64,000 nucleotides of DNA from Zea mays. Lineage: Eukaryota > Streptophyta > Magnoliopsida > Poales > Poaceae. The notes beneath the pieces were generated by a model. That model had not been told where the DNA came from, made no database searches, and was given only the letters and a program-made list of their open reading frames with translations. The position numbers were made by a program, and so were the translations under genes. The stretch covers positions 179,277,825-179,341,824 of the forward strand of contig NC_050096.1 of the NCBI RefSeq assembly GCF_902167145.1, read 5' to 3'. This document shows positions 46,270 to 57,859 of this stretch, piece after piece. Every line of letters begins with the position of its first letter. Position 1 is the stretch's first letter.

Positions 46270-47525
46270 GTTTTACAACAGTTGAAGGCAAGGACTAGAG
46301 GCCTAGGGCATATATCAGTGACAAAGGCTTGTTTTTTCTCTGCACAGGTTGAGGATAGCACAAACACTCACAACAAACATGTAGTGAAGTCATATTTGCA
46401 TGAGTGCACATGCCTAGAGTGGCAGCACACCGGCAAACCTTGCCCACATGCATTGGCTTTGATTACAGCACAGGAGAGTGTGGATGTGGAATTGGAGGAT
46501 TTTGTGCATGAGTTCTACTAAGTACAAAGGTTCAAAAATGCATACAAGAGAATAATTGAACCACTACCAGATAGGTCTCAATGGCCAAAAGTGGATCTAC
46601 CCAATGTGGTTGCTGCACCATTTGAGAAGAGAGGTAGAGGAAGGTATAAGAAACTAAGAATTAAGAGTTGTTTGGAAGGTGGGAATAGCAAAGGGAAAAA
46701 AGTAGCTACAGAGAAAGGCAAGGAAGCTGACAAGAATGCAGTACTAGAAGCTGACATGGAGGCTTCAAACCAATCTGAGAAGGGGAAAAGGAAGATGACT
46801 AGAGGAAAAAGAAAGTGCAAAAGATGTGGAGAATTAGGTCACAGTGAAACTAGCTACAAGTGCCCATTAAACGGAACAAAGAAAAGGTAAGTGATGAAAT
46901 GACTAATTTGAACATGTGCACTGTTATATTTGTTTCTAACTGTGTTGTCCAACTTGTAGGAAGAGAAATCCTTGCATGAATAGAACAAAGTATGGGGATA
47001 ATGCCAAAATCCCCAAAAGTTGACTTCAAGAAAGTGTCCAAGGTCAAGGTGCTGTCCAAGGTGAAGCTGATCACCAACTTGAAGAAATTGATCAAGTTCA
47101 CAGTGTTGTCCAAGGTGAAGTTACTGTGCAACTTGAAGAAGTTGTCCAACTCAAAGTTTCTCTTCCGGTTACGCCAACAAGGGAGTCTATTTTACAGGAC
47201 AGCCCAAGCAGAGTCACTAGGAGGTAAACATATCATTACGATTATGTTGCATCAAGTCGTTGTTGTCTCATTAAATTCTACTAGTCTTTATTTTTTCAGT
47301 CGACTTGCTATGCTACTGGGAGATGGACAGATTGATATCCAGTCACCTCCCAAGAATACAACTCCTAAGAAGATGCTAGTGAAGAAGCTCACACCAAGGA
47401 AGCTAAAGAAAATGTGGCAAGATTCTAATAAGCTAGTGTTAAAAGTGAACCTTGTTATGCTATCAGATGAACTATATTTGGATGGATATCGTAGTTATTT
47501 TGAACCTTGTTATGCTATCAGATAA
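46270..47525 (+). pseudogene. MULE transposase, C-terminal half with SWIM finger
   Basis: The frame resumes right after the duplicated target site and reads TRGLGHISVTKACFFSAQ, then the SWIM zinc finger with CxC at 46405-46413 and CPH at 46441-46449 (ECTCLEWQHTGKPCPHALAL). After VHEFY a TAA (about 46519) interrupts it. Coding then goes on in the same style (RIIEPLPDRSQWPKVDLPN) to a CCHC knuckle (CKRCGELGHSETSYKC). Apparent introns follow near 46890-46960 and 47223-47300. The last exon is lysine-rich. The part from about 47030 includes repeated GTCCAAGGTGAAG units in its coding sequence. Confidence 0.83.
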
Positions 47526-47800
47526 ACTGTGTTCTTTCTAAAATTGTGTTCATTCAGTTAAGAATGGGAAACTGTGTTCTGAATTTGTGTTCGTTTTGAA
47601 ACTGTGTTCTGAAACTGTGCAAACTGTGCCGTAAAATAGACTGTCCTGTGACTCTGATTGGGCTGTCCCAAAACAGTTCTCACCATAGTTTTGATCCAGA
47701 GTTGAGTGACGGTAGAGCGGGAGGAGGGAGAACGACATAGCTGAGCAGTTTTGATCCAGAGCTGATCCACAGTTTTGGTCCGGCGTACAGATTTGATAAC
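47526..47800 (+). repeat. Short-repeat region before the right MULE TIR
   Basis: No coding. The strings aactgtgttctg and aactgtgc recur four or five times between 47567 and 47625, and ttttgatccagag occurs twice (47691 and 47749). Such sub-terminal repeats are common near the ends of DNA transposons and may bind transposase, but that is inference. Confidence 0.6.
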
Positions 47801-47984
47801 GGCAAAAGTGTCTGGTCACTAACTGCCAATCTAATCAGATAATGCTATGTTTTAAATAACCCTCTAAGTGGTATTTTGTCTATAAAACAATGTTTGATAA
47901 CGGTGGTTCAGCGAAACATGTTTACATAATGGCGGGCATTTGGGTGAAACCCAGTTTTCATAATGGCATAAATCCAATTTTCTC
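47801..47984 (-). repeat. Right terminal inverted repeat of the MULE
   Basis: The reverse complement starts gagaaaattggatttatgcc and matches the left TIR through to gtgaccagacacttttgcc. It is about 35 bp longer than the left copy because of an internal segment (cacttagagggttatttaaa region). Confidence 0.88.
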
Positions 47985-48928
47985 TTTTTTGGGCCATGCA
48001 GGCTGTCCGATGTGGTGCGGCGACTTCCCAGCAAACCTACCCCAGCAGCGCCCCCGCCTCTAGTCGCCTTCGCTGCTCCGCCTTCCGGTACGTCCAACTT
48101 TTTTGCAATCTAGCCCTTTTCGTTTTTTGCACAATTATGCCCTTTGCAGTTTTATTTCAAAAATTGGACCCCCGGCTCGGTGCCATTATAATTGGCGCTG
48201 AGCTAATGTGTGACGGCGCCAACATTAATGGCGCCTGACTGGGTGACGTGGATGGTGAGGTGGCGGGGGTCGGCACCATGGATCTTAGCGTCGACCCCTG
48301 GTGCCGACAGAATCGCGTCAGGGGGTCAGCGCCATAGATCTTAGCGCCGACCCCCTTCATACCACGCGGGGTCACCTTCTTCCCCGTTTTTCTCACTCTT
48401 GAAACCATGTCGCCGCCCCGCGCCCTTCACTCCCCGCCACGCCCGCCGCCCGCAGGCCCGTGCCAGCCGTCCCGCCGCCCCCGCGCCCCATGGCCCCGCC
48501 GCCCTGCCGGCCGTCCCGCCGCCCCCGCAGCCCGTGGCCCACCGTCGTCCGACCCCATCCCTCCGCCACCGGGCCACCATCGTTCGACCCCCGCCCTTGG
48601 CTGTCTAGGTAATTTTTTGAGTATTTAGTTAGTATTTTTAGTTATTGTGTTAGCATTTTTGTTAAGTATGTTAGTTTTGTTGCTATAATTAGTTGTTTGT
48701 TGAATGTGAGTGTCGTGAAAATGGATGTGATAAATGCGAATTTGATCGAATATGATGAATGTGAGTTGAATGTGCAGGTTTTAGTATCCTCCCCGTGTAG
48801 GGGAGGTGCTGTCAAAATTTATACTTAGTTATTTAGTAGTTAGTTATAAGGTGGTTAGTATTTTAGTGGGTTGTGGTTATAGTTATAGTTATGTAGCTAG
48901 TTATTAGTGGGTTGTGGTTAGGCAATAA
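47985..48928. other. GC-rich intergenic segment with dyad direct repeats
   Basis: No supported gene. At 48265 and 48321 (56 bp apart) two near-identical copies of gggggtcrgcrccatrgatc are found, each ending in a sequence complementary to its own start, so each can fold. A proline/arginine-type GC-rich stretch (48410-48600) has open frames on both strands but no domain. From 48610 to 48925 the sequence is a low-complexity mix of TTAGTTA and TAGTTAT units. This could be part of another transposable element. Confidence 0.5.
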
Positions 48929-50441
48929 TGAAAGTCGTCTAGAGGGGGGTGAATAGGCGAAATCTGAAATTTAAAACTTTATCCCCCAACTAGATTCCTT
49001 GATTAGTGGTTAGAACAAGATGCACAATTATCGGAGTATAAAAACTAAGTCCTTTGATTGTAAAGAGTATTGCTTCCAAATAATGCGGTATTGATAAATC
49101 AATGCAACTAGAAGATCTAAGAGAATAAAGCAAGAGGGCTTAGATAAGAAGAGTAATAACATAAGTTCTTTCTTGCACGGTGTTGCTTCACTAAAAGAGA
49201 ATTTAACTTGAAGCAACACGAAATAATGTTTAGCAAAGAATAGTGCAAGAAAACTTAGAGTGAGGGAAAAAACAAACAAATCACAAGTAATGAACACAAG
49301 AGACACGAAGATTTGTTTTACCGGGGTTCGGCCCTCGAAGGCCTAGTCCCCGTTGAGGAGTCCACAAAGGACGGGTCTCTTTCAACCCTTTCCCTCTCTC
49401 CACCGATCACCAAAGACCGGCGAGTTCTTCTTCTTCTCAAGGATCACTTAAGACCCCGCAAGGATCACCACACTCTTTGGTGTCTCTTGCTAGCTTTACA
49501 AGCCTCCAAAACTTTGGAGGAAGTTTAATGGGAGTCAAAACTCCACGCGCAAATGAACAAAAAGATGTAGCACACACTATCTCTCAATAAATCTCACAAA
49601 GCACTAGTGCTAAACTCAAATGAGTAGCTCTCTCTTGCTTGCTCTCTCTTTTGTGGCACTTGTGTTGATTGTAGTGGTCTAAATCTTGTGTATAGGATGG
49701 ATCAATGAATGTATGTGGTTGGGAGGGCTTGAATATGTCAACTAGGTGACTTGGAATGTTGCTTGGACTCCCACCCATTGAAGTGGCCGGTTGGGGTGGT
49801 ATTTATAGCCACCATCCAAAATGTAGCGGTTGAAGAAGTTTGCTGGCGATGGGCACACCGGACAGTCCAGTGCGCCACCGGACAGTGTCCAGTGTGCGGC
49901 CACATCATCCTCCTGTTAGGTCTTGGAGCTAGTCGACCGTTGGAGGCTTTGTCCTCATGCGGCACTGGACAGTCCGGTGCGACACCAGACAGTCCGGTGC
50001 CCCTCTGACCAACTGCTCTGACTTCTGCTGCGATCACTGTGCTGCACTGTTCACTGTCAGAGTCGACCGTTGTGCGCAGATAGCCGTTGCTCCGCTGGCA
50101 CACCGGACAGTCCGGTGAATTATAGCGGAGCTGCGCCTGAGAAACCCGAAGCTGAAGAGTTTGAGGTCGATCCTCCCTGGTGCACCGGACAGTGTCCAGT
50201 GGCACACCGGACACTGTCCGGTGGCACACCGGACAGTCCGGTGCGCCAGACCAGGGAGCACTTCGGTTTCCTTTGCTCCTTTCTTTTTAGCACTTTCTTT
50301 TGATTTTGTATTGGTTTGATGTGAACCTTTGGCACCTGTAGAACATTTATTCTAGAGCAAACTAGTTAGTCCAATTATTTGTGTTGGGCAATTCAACCAT
50401 CAAAATCATTTTGGAAAAGGTTTGACCCTATTTCCCTTTCA
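48929..50441 (-). repeat. 3' LTR of element D
   Basis: 1513 bp from tgaaagtcgtctagagg to ..atttccctttca, followed by tctccccctttttgg. Homologous to the LTRs of B, with fewer and more degenerate CCGGAC palindromes. Minus-sense TATA box at 49800-49807. Confidence 0.9.
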
Positions 50442-52530
50442 ATCTCCCCCTTTTTGGTGATTGATGCCAACACAAACCAAAGCAAATATATAAGTGCAGA
50501 ATTGAACTAGTTTGAATAAAGTAAGTGCAAAGGTTGCTTGGAGTAAAACCAATATATTATTTTTACTAGATATGCATGGATGTTTTTCTTCTTGTTATTT
50601 AAAAATTTAGACCACGCTTGCACCACTAGTTTTGTTTTTGCAAATTATTTGTAAAATTCTTTTCAAAGGCTTTTTGCAAATGGTCAAAGGTACATGAATA
50701 AGATTGAAAGAGGCATTTTTAAGATTTGAAATTTTCTCCTCCTGTTTCAAATGCTTTTCCTTTGACTAAAACAAAACTCTCCCTAAATAAAATTCTCCTC
50801 TTAGTGTTCAAGAGGGTTTTGCAAGTTTTGAAGATCCTACTTTCTCCCCCTTTTGAACACAATAAGATATCAATTTGAAAAACTTCATTTTTAAAATTCG
50901 GTGGTGGTGCGATCCTTTTGCTTTGGGGCTCATACTTTCTCCCCCTTTGGCATGAATCGCCAAAAACGGATACTTGTGAGTGAAATATAAGCCCTTGTAC
51001 TTTCTCCCAATGGCAAACAAATAAATATGAGTGAAGATTATACCAAAGTGGAGAACTATGTGGAATACCGGCAAAGAGTGGATAATGGAGTTGAGTGGAA
51101 GCGTCGTCTTTGCCGAATACTCCATTTCCCTTTCAATTCTATGACTAAGCATAAGATTATACTTGAAAACACATTAGTCATAGACAAGAAGAGATATGAT
51201 CAAAAGATATATCAATTAAGCATAATCATAGTTCTATATAACATAGATTGCTCCCCTAAATATGTGCATGGAGAGGAATACATATTTTGGCCTTAAATGC
51301 TAATTGCACATAATTAGGTTAATGAGAACATAGCTATATCATACAGAATGTGAAGTGCATTGTGTCATAGTATAAGTGTGACGCTCATGACAATTTATGC
51401 ACTTATGAAAGCATGTTATAAACAATTTAAGCATTTACCCTTGAGGATTTCAAAGAGGCTTAAGGACCATCCACCTTTGGAACAAAGGCAGCTTATCCTC
51501 GTTACAAGGTTAAGCTTTAAGCTCTTTGACAAAAAAATCACTTCATCTAGTTTTAACAAAGATGCATTAATGCAGGAGTGATATTATGAGAAGTTAAACT
51601 AGGTATGAAGCAGGGTTAATGCATGGACATGCTTTCTATTCCTTTTATACAAGATATGCAAGGAATGTATAGAAAAGGAAGATTTAGGTACATGTGTAAA
51701 TGAATAGAAGTAGTTTTACCGTTTTGTACCTTCACATAGAGACACTCTCTTCATTGTGCTTTGTCCTTAGTCTTAGTTGCTTAAGACCTACACTTAAGAC
51801 AATATATGGAAATATTTTGCACAAGAGAGAGTTCTACAACTAGTGATCCTTTTCCAAGTTATTGTTAGCATATATCAAATGGATCACAAATTGCATAAAT
51901 GTATCATGAATTCTCCTTTTAAATTAGTGCATATCAAGAGATATCGATTGATAGCATATGCGGAACTAAGAAACATAAGTGTTAATTGAAGTTATTCAAT
52001 GATCAAACAAATAACAGATGTGATCAAGAGAACAACATATGCATTAGATTATCAATTAAGCTTAGAATAGGAGAATCCAGTAAATATGCTACTTTAGAGT
52101 GAAAGATAAGAATTTAAAAATAGTAGCATACTTCATGAGAAACTCATTCTCATGCAAGAGACTATATGAAATTACTAAGATAAAGTGATAGTCTCAACAT
52201 AATCAAGATATAGAAAGAGGCTCCCCCTAAAGATATGCATCAAGTATTTGAATGAATTGAATGGATGAATTTACTTTAAAGACAAATAGGGAGAAGCATT
52301 ATACATCTTGATCAAGGCTCATGAAATTTTCAATAAACAACTTAGGCTTGGTATTCTCACAATGAAAAAGGTTTAGAATGCTTACAACCACACCATTGAT
52401 TGTTTTGAGGGTCTTATTATCCAAGTGGATGTTGTTGTTCTTGATGTCCTTCTCTTTCATGTGAGTGTCCTCCCTTTGTAGTTGTTTCTTTTTCCTTTCA
52501 AACTTATTGAAAATACTCAAGAAAGATGTT
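50442..52530 (-). other. Non-coding internal region of element D, 3' side
   Basis: Aligns with 23913 to about 26155 of element B. Minus-sense purine tracts occur near 50443, 50844, 50939 and 52221. No coding frame. It stops at the target site atgtt (52526-52530). Confidence 0.8.
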
Positions 52531-53100
52531 TGTTGGGACCATGCTTCGTCACCGAAGGTCCTGCAGGAAGAAACAGTTTCGGTTGAAGTTGTCTGTACGT
52601 AATGCCGAAGGGTGCTGTCCATGAAGCTTCGGAATTACAAACCGACTTAAAGATAGAATGACCTTTTAGTCCATAAGAGTTTGAGTCGATGTTGTAAACT
52701 TTTATGAGGGGTATGATTGTAATTGTTCACAGGTTGTGTCCTGTGCCTATAAATAGTGAACAGTATTCCTTTACTGTTCACGCATTCCTGTAATTGCAAA
52801 GGCATCACTCGGGAATTATTACTTGTCAAGGCGAAGGTATAATCATACCTTAAACATTGTATTCAAAATAAATATGTGAATGGTGCCATTTATCTCCAAC
52901 ATATCTATCTTTAATGTTTTACATTTTACATCGTTTTATGTTATTTTCGTCACCTTTATAATATTATGTTTGTATCCTTCGTCCGAAGTTCATTAAACCC
53001 TTGAGGAGATAATGCTTCAGCGGACGAAGGGTATTTAATATTTAACATCTTCGTGTTGCCTTGTTCTTGATTCATAGCATTTGAGAACAAGTCCCCAACA
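52531..53100 (+). repeat. 5' LTR of element E
   Basis: 570 bp, TGTTGGGACC to ..AAGTCCCCAACA. A plus-sense TATA box (tataaata) lies at 52748-52755. Confidence 0.93.
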
Positions 53101-53101
53101 T

Positions 53102-53117
53102 TGGCGCCCACCTCCGG
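53102..53117 (+). other. Primer-binding site of element E
   Basis: TGGCGCCCACCTCCGG follows the 5' LTR by one base. It is the TGGCGCC-type PBS common in Tat-lineage Gypsy elements and unlike the tRNA-Met PBS of the Copia elements here. Confidence 0.75.
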
Positions 53118-53144
53118 TCAACACACTTCCACTTTTTTGAGCTG

Positions 53145-56100
53145 ATGGCTTCGTTCAACGATCAAGCTGGACCTGCTTCGGCCCCGAAGCTGGTACTCCC
53201 GATAACAGGTGGTTCATGCTCAGAGCCAGCCAACAAAAAGCAGAAGAAGGAAGCACAGAGAAGGGTACAGCATGTTGGGGTGCAAGGACCCTTCATCAAG
53301 TCAAGATGGTCTCACATTCCAATTACCTTCTCTCAAGAGGATCTTCAATTCAAGGATTACCCACACAATGATGCTATGGTTATCTCTTGTGTGATCAAAG
53401 GATTTCTGGTCCATAATGTTTTCGTTGACACAGGCAGCGCAGCTGATATCATATTTGCTAAAGCTTTCAGACAAATGCAAGAGCCCGAAGATAAGATCCA
53501 TGATGCTACGCACCCTCTTTGTGGCTTCGGAGGACGGCAAATTGTAGCACTTGGGAAGATTACCATGCCAGTAACCTTCGGATTTGTTAACAACACAAGG
53601 ACTGAGCAAATTGTGTTTGATATTGTTGACATGGAGTATCCTTACAATGCTATCATTGGTCGCGGTACTCTCAGTGCCTTTGAAGCAATTCTTCACCCAG
53701 CTTACCTCTGCATGAAGATACCTTCGGACCAAGGGCCTATTGCTATTCATGGAAGTCAGGAAGCTGCCAGAAGGGCCGAAGGAAATTGGACAGATTCAAA
53801 AGCAATCCATAACATAGATGGAGCTGAGGCCTGTGAGCAATACAAGTTCAGAAGGGAAAAAGCTGCTTCAGCCGACCAGCCGAAGCCCATGCTCTTATGT
53901 GAGGATATAGCAGATGAGAAGGTGCTATTGGGATCTCAATTGTCTGAAGAGCAGGAAAAAACCTTGATAAGGTTTCTGTTCAACAATAAAGATGTTTTTG
54001 CTTGGTCAGCTAATGATCTTTGTGGAGTTAACAGGGATGTTATTGAGCATTCGCTCAATGTCGATCCATCCTTTAGACCCAAAAAGCAGAGGCTTCGAAA
54101 GATGTCTAATGACAAGGCCGAAGGTGCTCGGAATGAAGTGAAAAGACTTCTCAGTGCCGGAGTTATTAGAGAGGTAAAATACCCAGAATGGTTGGCTAAC
54201 ACTGTTATGGTGAAGAAGGTCAATGGTAAATGGAGAATGTGTATTGATTTTACTGACCTCAATAAGGCTTGTCCGAAGGACGAGTTTCCATTGCCAAGGA
54301 TAGATTCCTTAGTCGATGCAGCAGCTTCATCAGAGCTTATGAGTTTGCTGGATTGCTATTCAGGCTATCATCAAATCTGGATGAAGAAGGAGGATGAACC
54401 GAAAACCAGCTTCATAACCCCTAGTGGGACATATTGCTACCTTCGGATGCCTGAGGGGCTTAAAAATGCTGGAGGAAGCTTCAGCAGAATGACAGCGAAG
54501 GTCCTCCATTCTCAGATAGGCAGGAATGTACTAACTTATGTTGATGACATTATTGTAAAAAGCACGAAGCAAGATAACCACATTGCTGATTTACAGGAGA
54601 CCTTCGCTAATTTTAGATAGGCTGGTTTAAAGCTGAATCCAGAAAAATGTGTCTTCGGAGTAAAGAAGGGGAAATTTCTTGGTTGCCTAGTTTCAACAAA
54701 GGGAATTGAGGCTAATCCAAGTAAAATCGAAGCTATACTTCGAATGGAACCACCAAGTACAAAAAAGGGGGCTCAAAGATTGACGGGAAGGTTGGCATCT
54801 CTCAACAGATTCATATCTAGATCAGCAGAGAGAAACTTACCATTCATCGAAGTACTGAAGTCAGCCGAAGTCTTTCAATGGGGACCAGTCCAGCAGAAAG
54901 CCTTCGACGAGTTGAAGCAATATTTGATAGATCTAACAACATTAACTCCACCAACGCCAGGGGCTCCTTTGTTATTATATGTGGCAGCTTCGCACTCAGC
55001 AGTAAGTGCAGCACTTGTCCAGGAGAAGCTTGAAGGCCAAGTTAAGAGGCAGACCCCAATATATTTCGTATCCGAGGTTCTTAGTTTATCGAAGAAAAAT
55101 TATACAGAATTGGAGAAGGTACTGTATGCTGTTTTGATGGCCTCCAGGAAGCTTCGGCATTATTTTCAAGCTTATAACATAATTGTTCCTTCTTCGCAAC
55201 CTCTGAAGGATATTATGAGAAACCGAGAAGCTACTGGAAGGATTGGAAAATGGGCTGCAGAGCTCAATGAATTTTGTATTGATTATGTTCATAGATCCTC
55301 GATTCAGTCCTAGGCGTTAGCAGACTTCATTGCTGACTGGACACCAGGGGCTCAGGAGGAAGAAACAAATAAAGATGCCGAAGCATGGACAGTGTTTTGC
55401 GATGGGTCTTGGGGAACCTTCGGAGCAGGAGCGGCTGCTGTGTTGGTTTCACCTTCCAAAGTTAAAACCTGTTATGCGGCAAGACTTGATTTTAGTTGCA
55501 CAAATAATATCGCTGAATATGAAGCTCTGCTCTTGGGTCTTCGGAAGTTAAAGGCAATGGGAATCAGAAGGGCCATTCTTAAAACTGATTCCCAAGTTAT
55601 TTCTGGTCATATTGACAAGAGCTATAAGGCAAGAGATCCGAAGCTTGAAAAATATTTAGATACAGTCCGAAGGATTGAGGCTTCCTTTGAAGGATTCTCT
55701 GTTAAAAACATTCCTCGTGGAGAAAATGAATATGCTGATCTATTAGCCAAGTCAGCAGCACAGGGGCTGCCTTTACCTTCAGAAGTATTTTTCGAAACAA
55801 TAAAAGCACCTTCGGTCGAGCTTCTTGAAAGAGCGGTCCTCAACATATCCCCTGTCTATAGTGAAGATTGGAGAACTGAAATTATCTCTTTCCTTCAGGG
55901 TAATTTTCTTTCAGATGACGAAGCTTATAACAGGAGGATAGAAGCAAGAGCTCGACCATATGTCATAATAGAAGGGGAACTATACAAGCGTGGGGTCTGT
56001 TCCCCATTGCTCAAGTGTTTATCTAGAACCGAAGGCATAGAATTGATGAAGGAAATACATGCAGGCCTGTGTAGATCTCACATTGGATCTAGGCCCTTGC

Positions 56101-57098
56101 TTGGGAAAGTTTTTCGCCAAGGATTTTATTGGCCAAAGGCAGCTTTGGATGCAGCGGATATAGTCCAAAAGTGCGAAGGTTGTCAAAAATGTGCAAGAGA
56201 TCAAAAACAACCTTCGTCTTTAACTCAATTAATACAACCCACTTGGCCATTGCAAAGGTGGGGCCTTGATTTGCTAGGCCCATTACCACCAGCACAGGGG
56301 AATTTAAGATATGTGGTAGTGGCAGTGGAGTATTTTTCCAAATGGATTGAGGCAAAGCCCTTAGCCACAATAACTTCATTTACTATTCAAAAGTTTTTTT
56401 GGCAGAACATTGTTTGTCGCTTCGGAGTGCCGAAGGCCATTACTGTGGACAATGGGACACAGTTTGATTCTGAAGCCTTCAGAGAATTTTGTGATCGAAT
56501 TGGCACGAAGATCCATTTTGCATCAGTTCGACACCCAGAGTCAAATGGACTTGTCGAAAGAGCTAATGGGATCATCATGACAGGAATAATGAAGTCAATC
56601 TTCAATCAACCCAGGGGAAAATGGCCTGACGAGTTAATCAAAGTGGTATGGAGCCATAATACAACCATGTCAAGGTCAACAGGTTTTACGCCCTTTAAAC
56701 TATTGTTCGGTGACGAAGCAATAACCCCAGAAGAGGCCAAAGCAGGATCAATAAGGATAGTAGCTTCAGCAGAGGGCAAAGACGAAGCTGATTGCTCTGT
56801 AGAAAAAGATGCTATTGAAGGGATCAGACTTCAAGCTGTGGAAAACATCAATAAATATCAAGTTGAAACAATAAAATGGCGTGACAGAAAAGTCAAGCTG
56901 AAGAACATTGAACCAGGACACTTGGTACTTCGAAGAGTAGCCAACCCTAAGACAGCAGGCAAATTACAGCTAAAGTGGGAAGGCCCATTTTTGGTAGTAT
57001 CTTCGTCAAGACCCGGTTCCTACAGATTGAAGGATATGGACGGCAACGACATTCCTAGATCATGGAATGCGGATGAGCTTCGACGATATTATGTTTAG
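53145..57098 (+). pseudogene. Element E pol: protease, RT, two RNase H, integrase
   Basis: One frame of 1318 codons is broken only by TAG at 54618-54620 (within RT, after the active site) and TAG at 55311-55313 (end of the first RNase H). Both sit in C-to-T contexts. The protease has DTGSAAD at residues 95-101. RT shows CIDFTDLNKACPKD and YVDD at 465-468. The first RNase H includes LLLYVAASHSAVSAAL, and the second, Tat-specific one starts at FCDGSWGTFGAG near 55392. Integrase has the HHCC finger (HAGLCRSHIG .. CEGCQKC), then WGLDLLGPLP, TVDNGTQF and LVERANG as the acidic triad. Only about 45 residues precede the protease domain, far too few for Gag. Confidence 0.9.
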
Positions 57099-57859
57099 CT
57101 TGATGTAATTTTTTATATTCTTTTTCGTGGTACCCTTTTCCTTTCCAAAGGGGGAGAAAGGTTTTTAATGGGGCCACAACATGTAATTTTCCTTATTTCA
57201 ATTTTATGAGAGTGTTATCCCCCAAACAATGTAAATGTAAATGCAAAAGCAAAAAGAAAAGGAAACAGGGAGAAGCTCAAAAGTCGTTCCTAAGGGAATG
57301 CAGGGCTTACAGCGAAAAATAAGCGCTGATTCCGATGAAAGTAAAAGGCGAAGAAGCTCCTAAGGGAGGCTTACAGCGAAAAATAAGCGCTGATTCCGCC
57401 GAAAGTAAAAGGCGAAGAAGCTCCTAAGGGAGGCTTACAGCGAAAAGTCAACGCTGAAGGACTATGATTATGTATTTTGATATTCATTTGCACAATACAT
57501 CTCATCATGTCATTTGCATTCATAAACATGCATTTAGACATATATAGAATCATCATTATACCGCACAAAAACACAGATGCTTCGGTGATGAGGAAAAACT
57601 CGAAGGAAAATTTTTTATGCTTCGTTGTGTACGAAAAGAAGGGAAGGTGTTTTTCGCCTTCGGCTCAAAAGAGAAGTTTCGTCCACAGCAAAGCAGCTTG
57701 TACGCAGATAGCAGAAACAAAATATATTACAAGGTATGTACAAATTTACATAAGTTGTTCCATAACTATATTACAAAAGTTTCTCCAGAATTTTTGCAGG
57801 AAAATAGATTGTAAACAACTATCAAGCTTCAGGCTAGGCTTCGTAGAACTTCAACTTCG
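57099..57859 (+). repeat. Non-coding spacer with 64-bp tandem repeats
   Basis: The unit beginning gaagctcctaagggaggc occurs at 57353 and 57417 (64 bp apart), with a diverged earlier copy ending at 57352. Each contains cttacagcgaaaaataagcg. The rest, to 57859, is AT-rich with no supported coding. It separates the ends of two convergent genes, pol and the antisense gene. Confidence 0.8.

Larger units (their letters stand above)
19342..47984 (+). mobile_element. Mutator-like element (MULE), split by nested retrotransposons
   Basis: Long inverted repeats at 19342-19489 and 47801-47984 (both beginning GAGAAAAYTGGATTTATGCC read inward) bound a decayed MULE transposase gene at 19990-21620 and 46270-47525. 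The two halves join across a 5-bp target duplication (ccgct) made by retrotransposon A. Removing that insertion leaves an element of about 4.0 kb. Both flanks are runs of T (left) and TTTTTTGGG (right), so the usual 9-bp target duplication cannot be confirmed. The transposase carries several stops and frameshifts, so the element is not autonomous now. Confidence 0.88.

Noticed and set aside
19332..47993. 9-bp target duplication for the MULE
   Set aside because: Left flank is an all-T run and right flank is TTTTTTGGG; the match is not specific enough to call.
48341..48628. Proline/arginine-rich frames on both strands
   Set aside because: They are a by-product of very high GC content; no start context, domain or continuation into an exon is visible.
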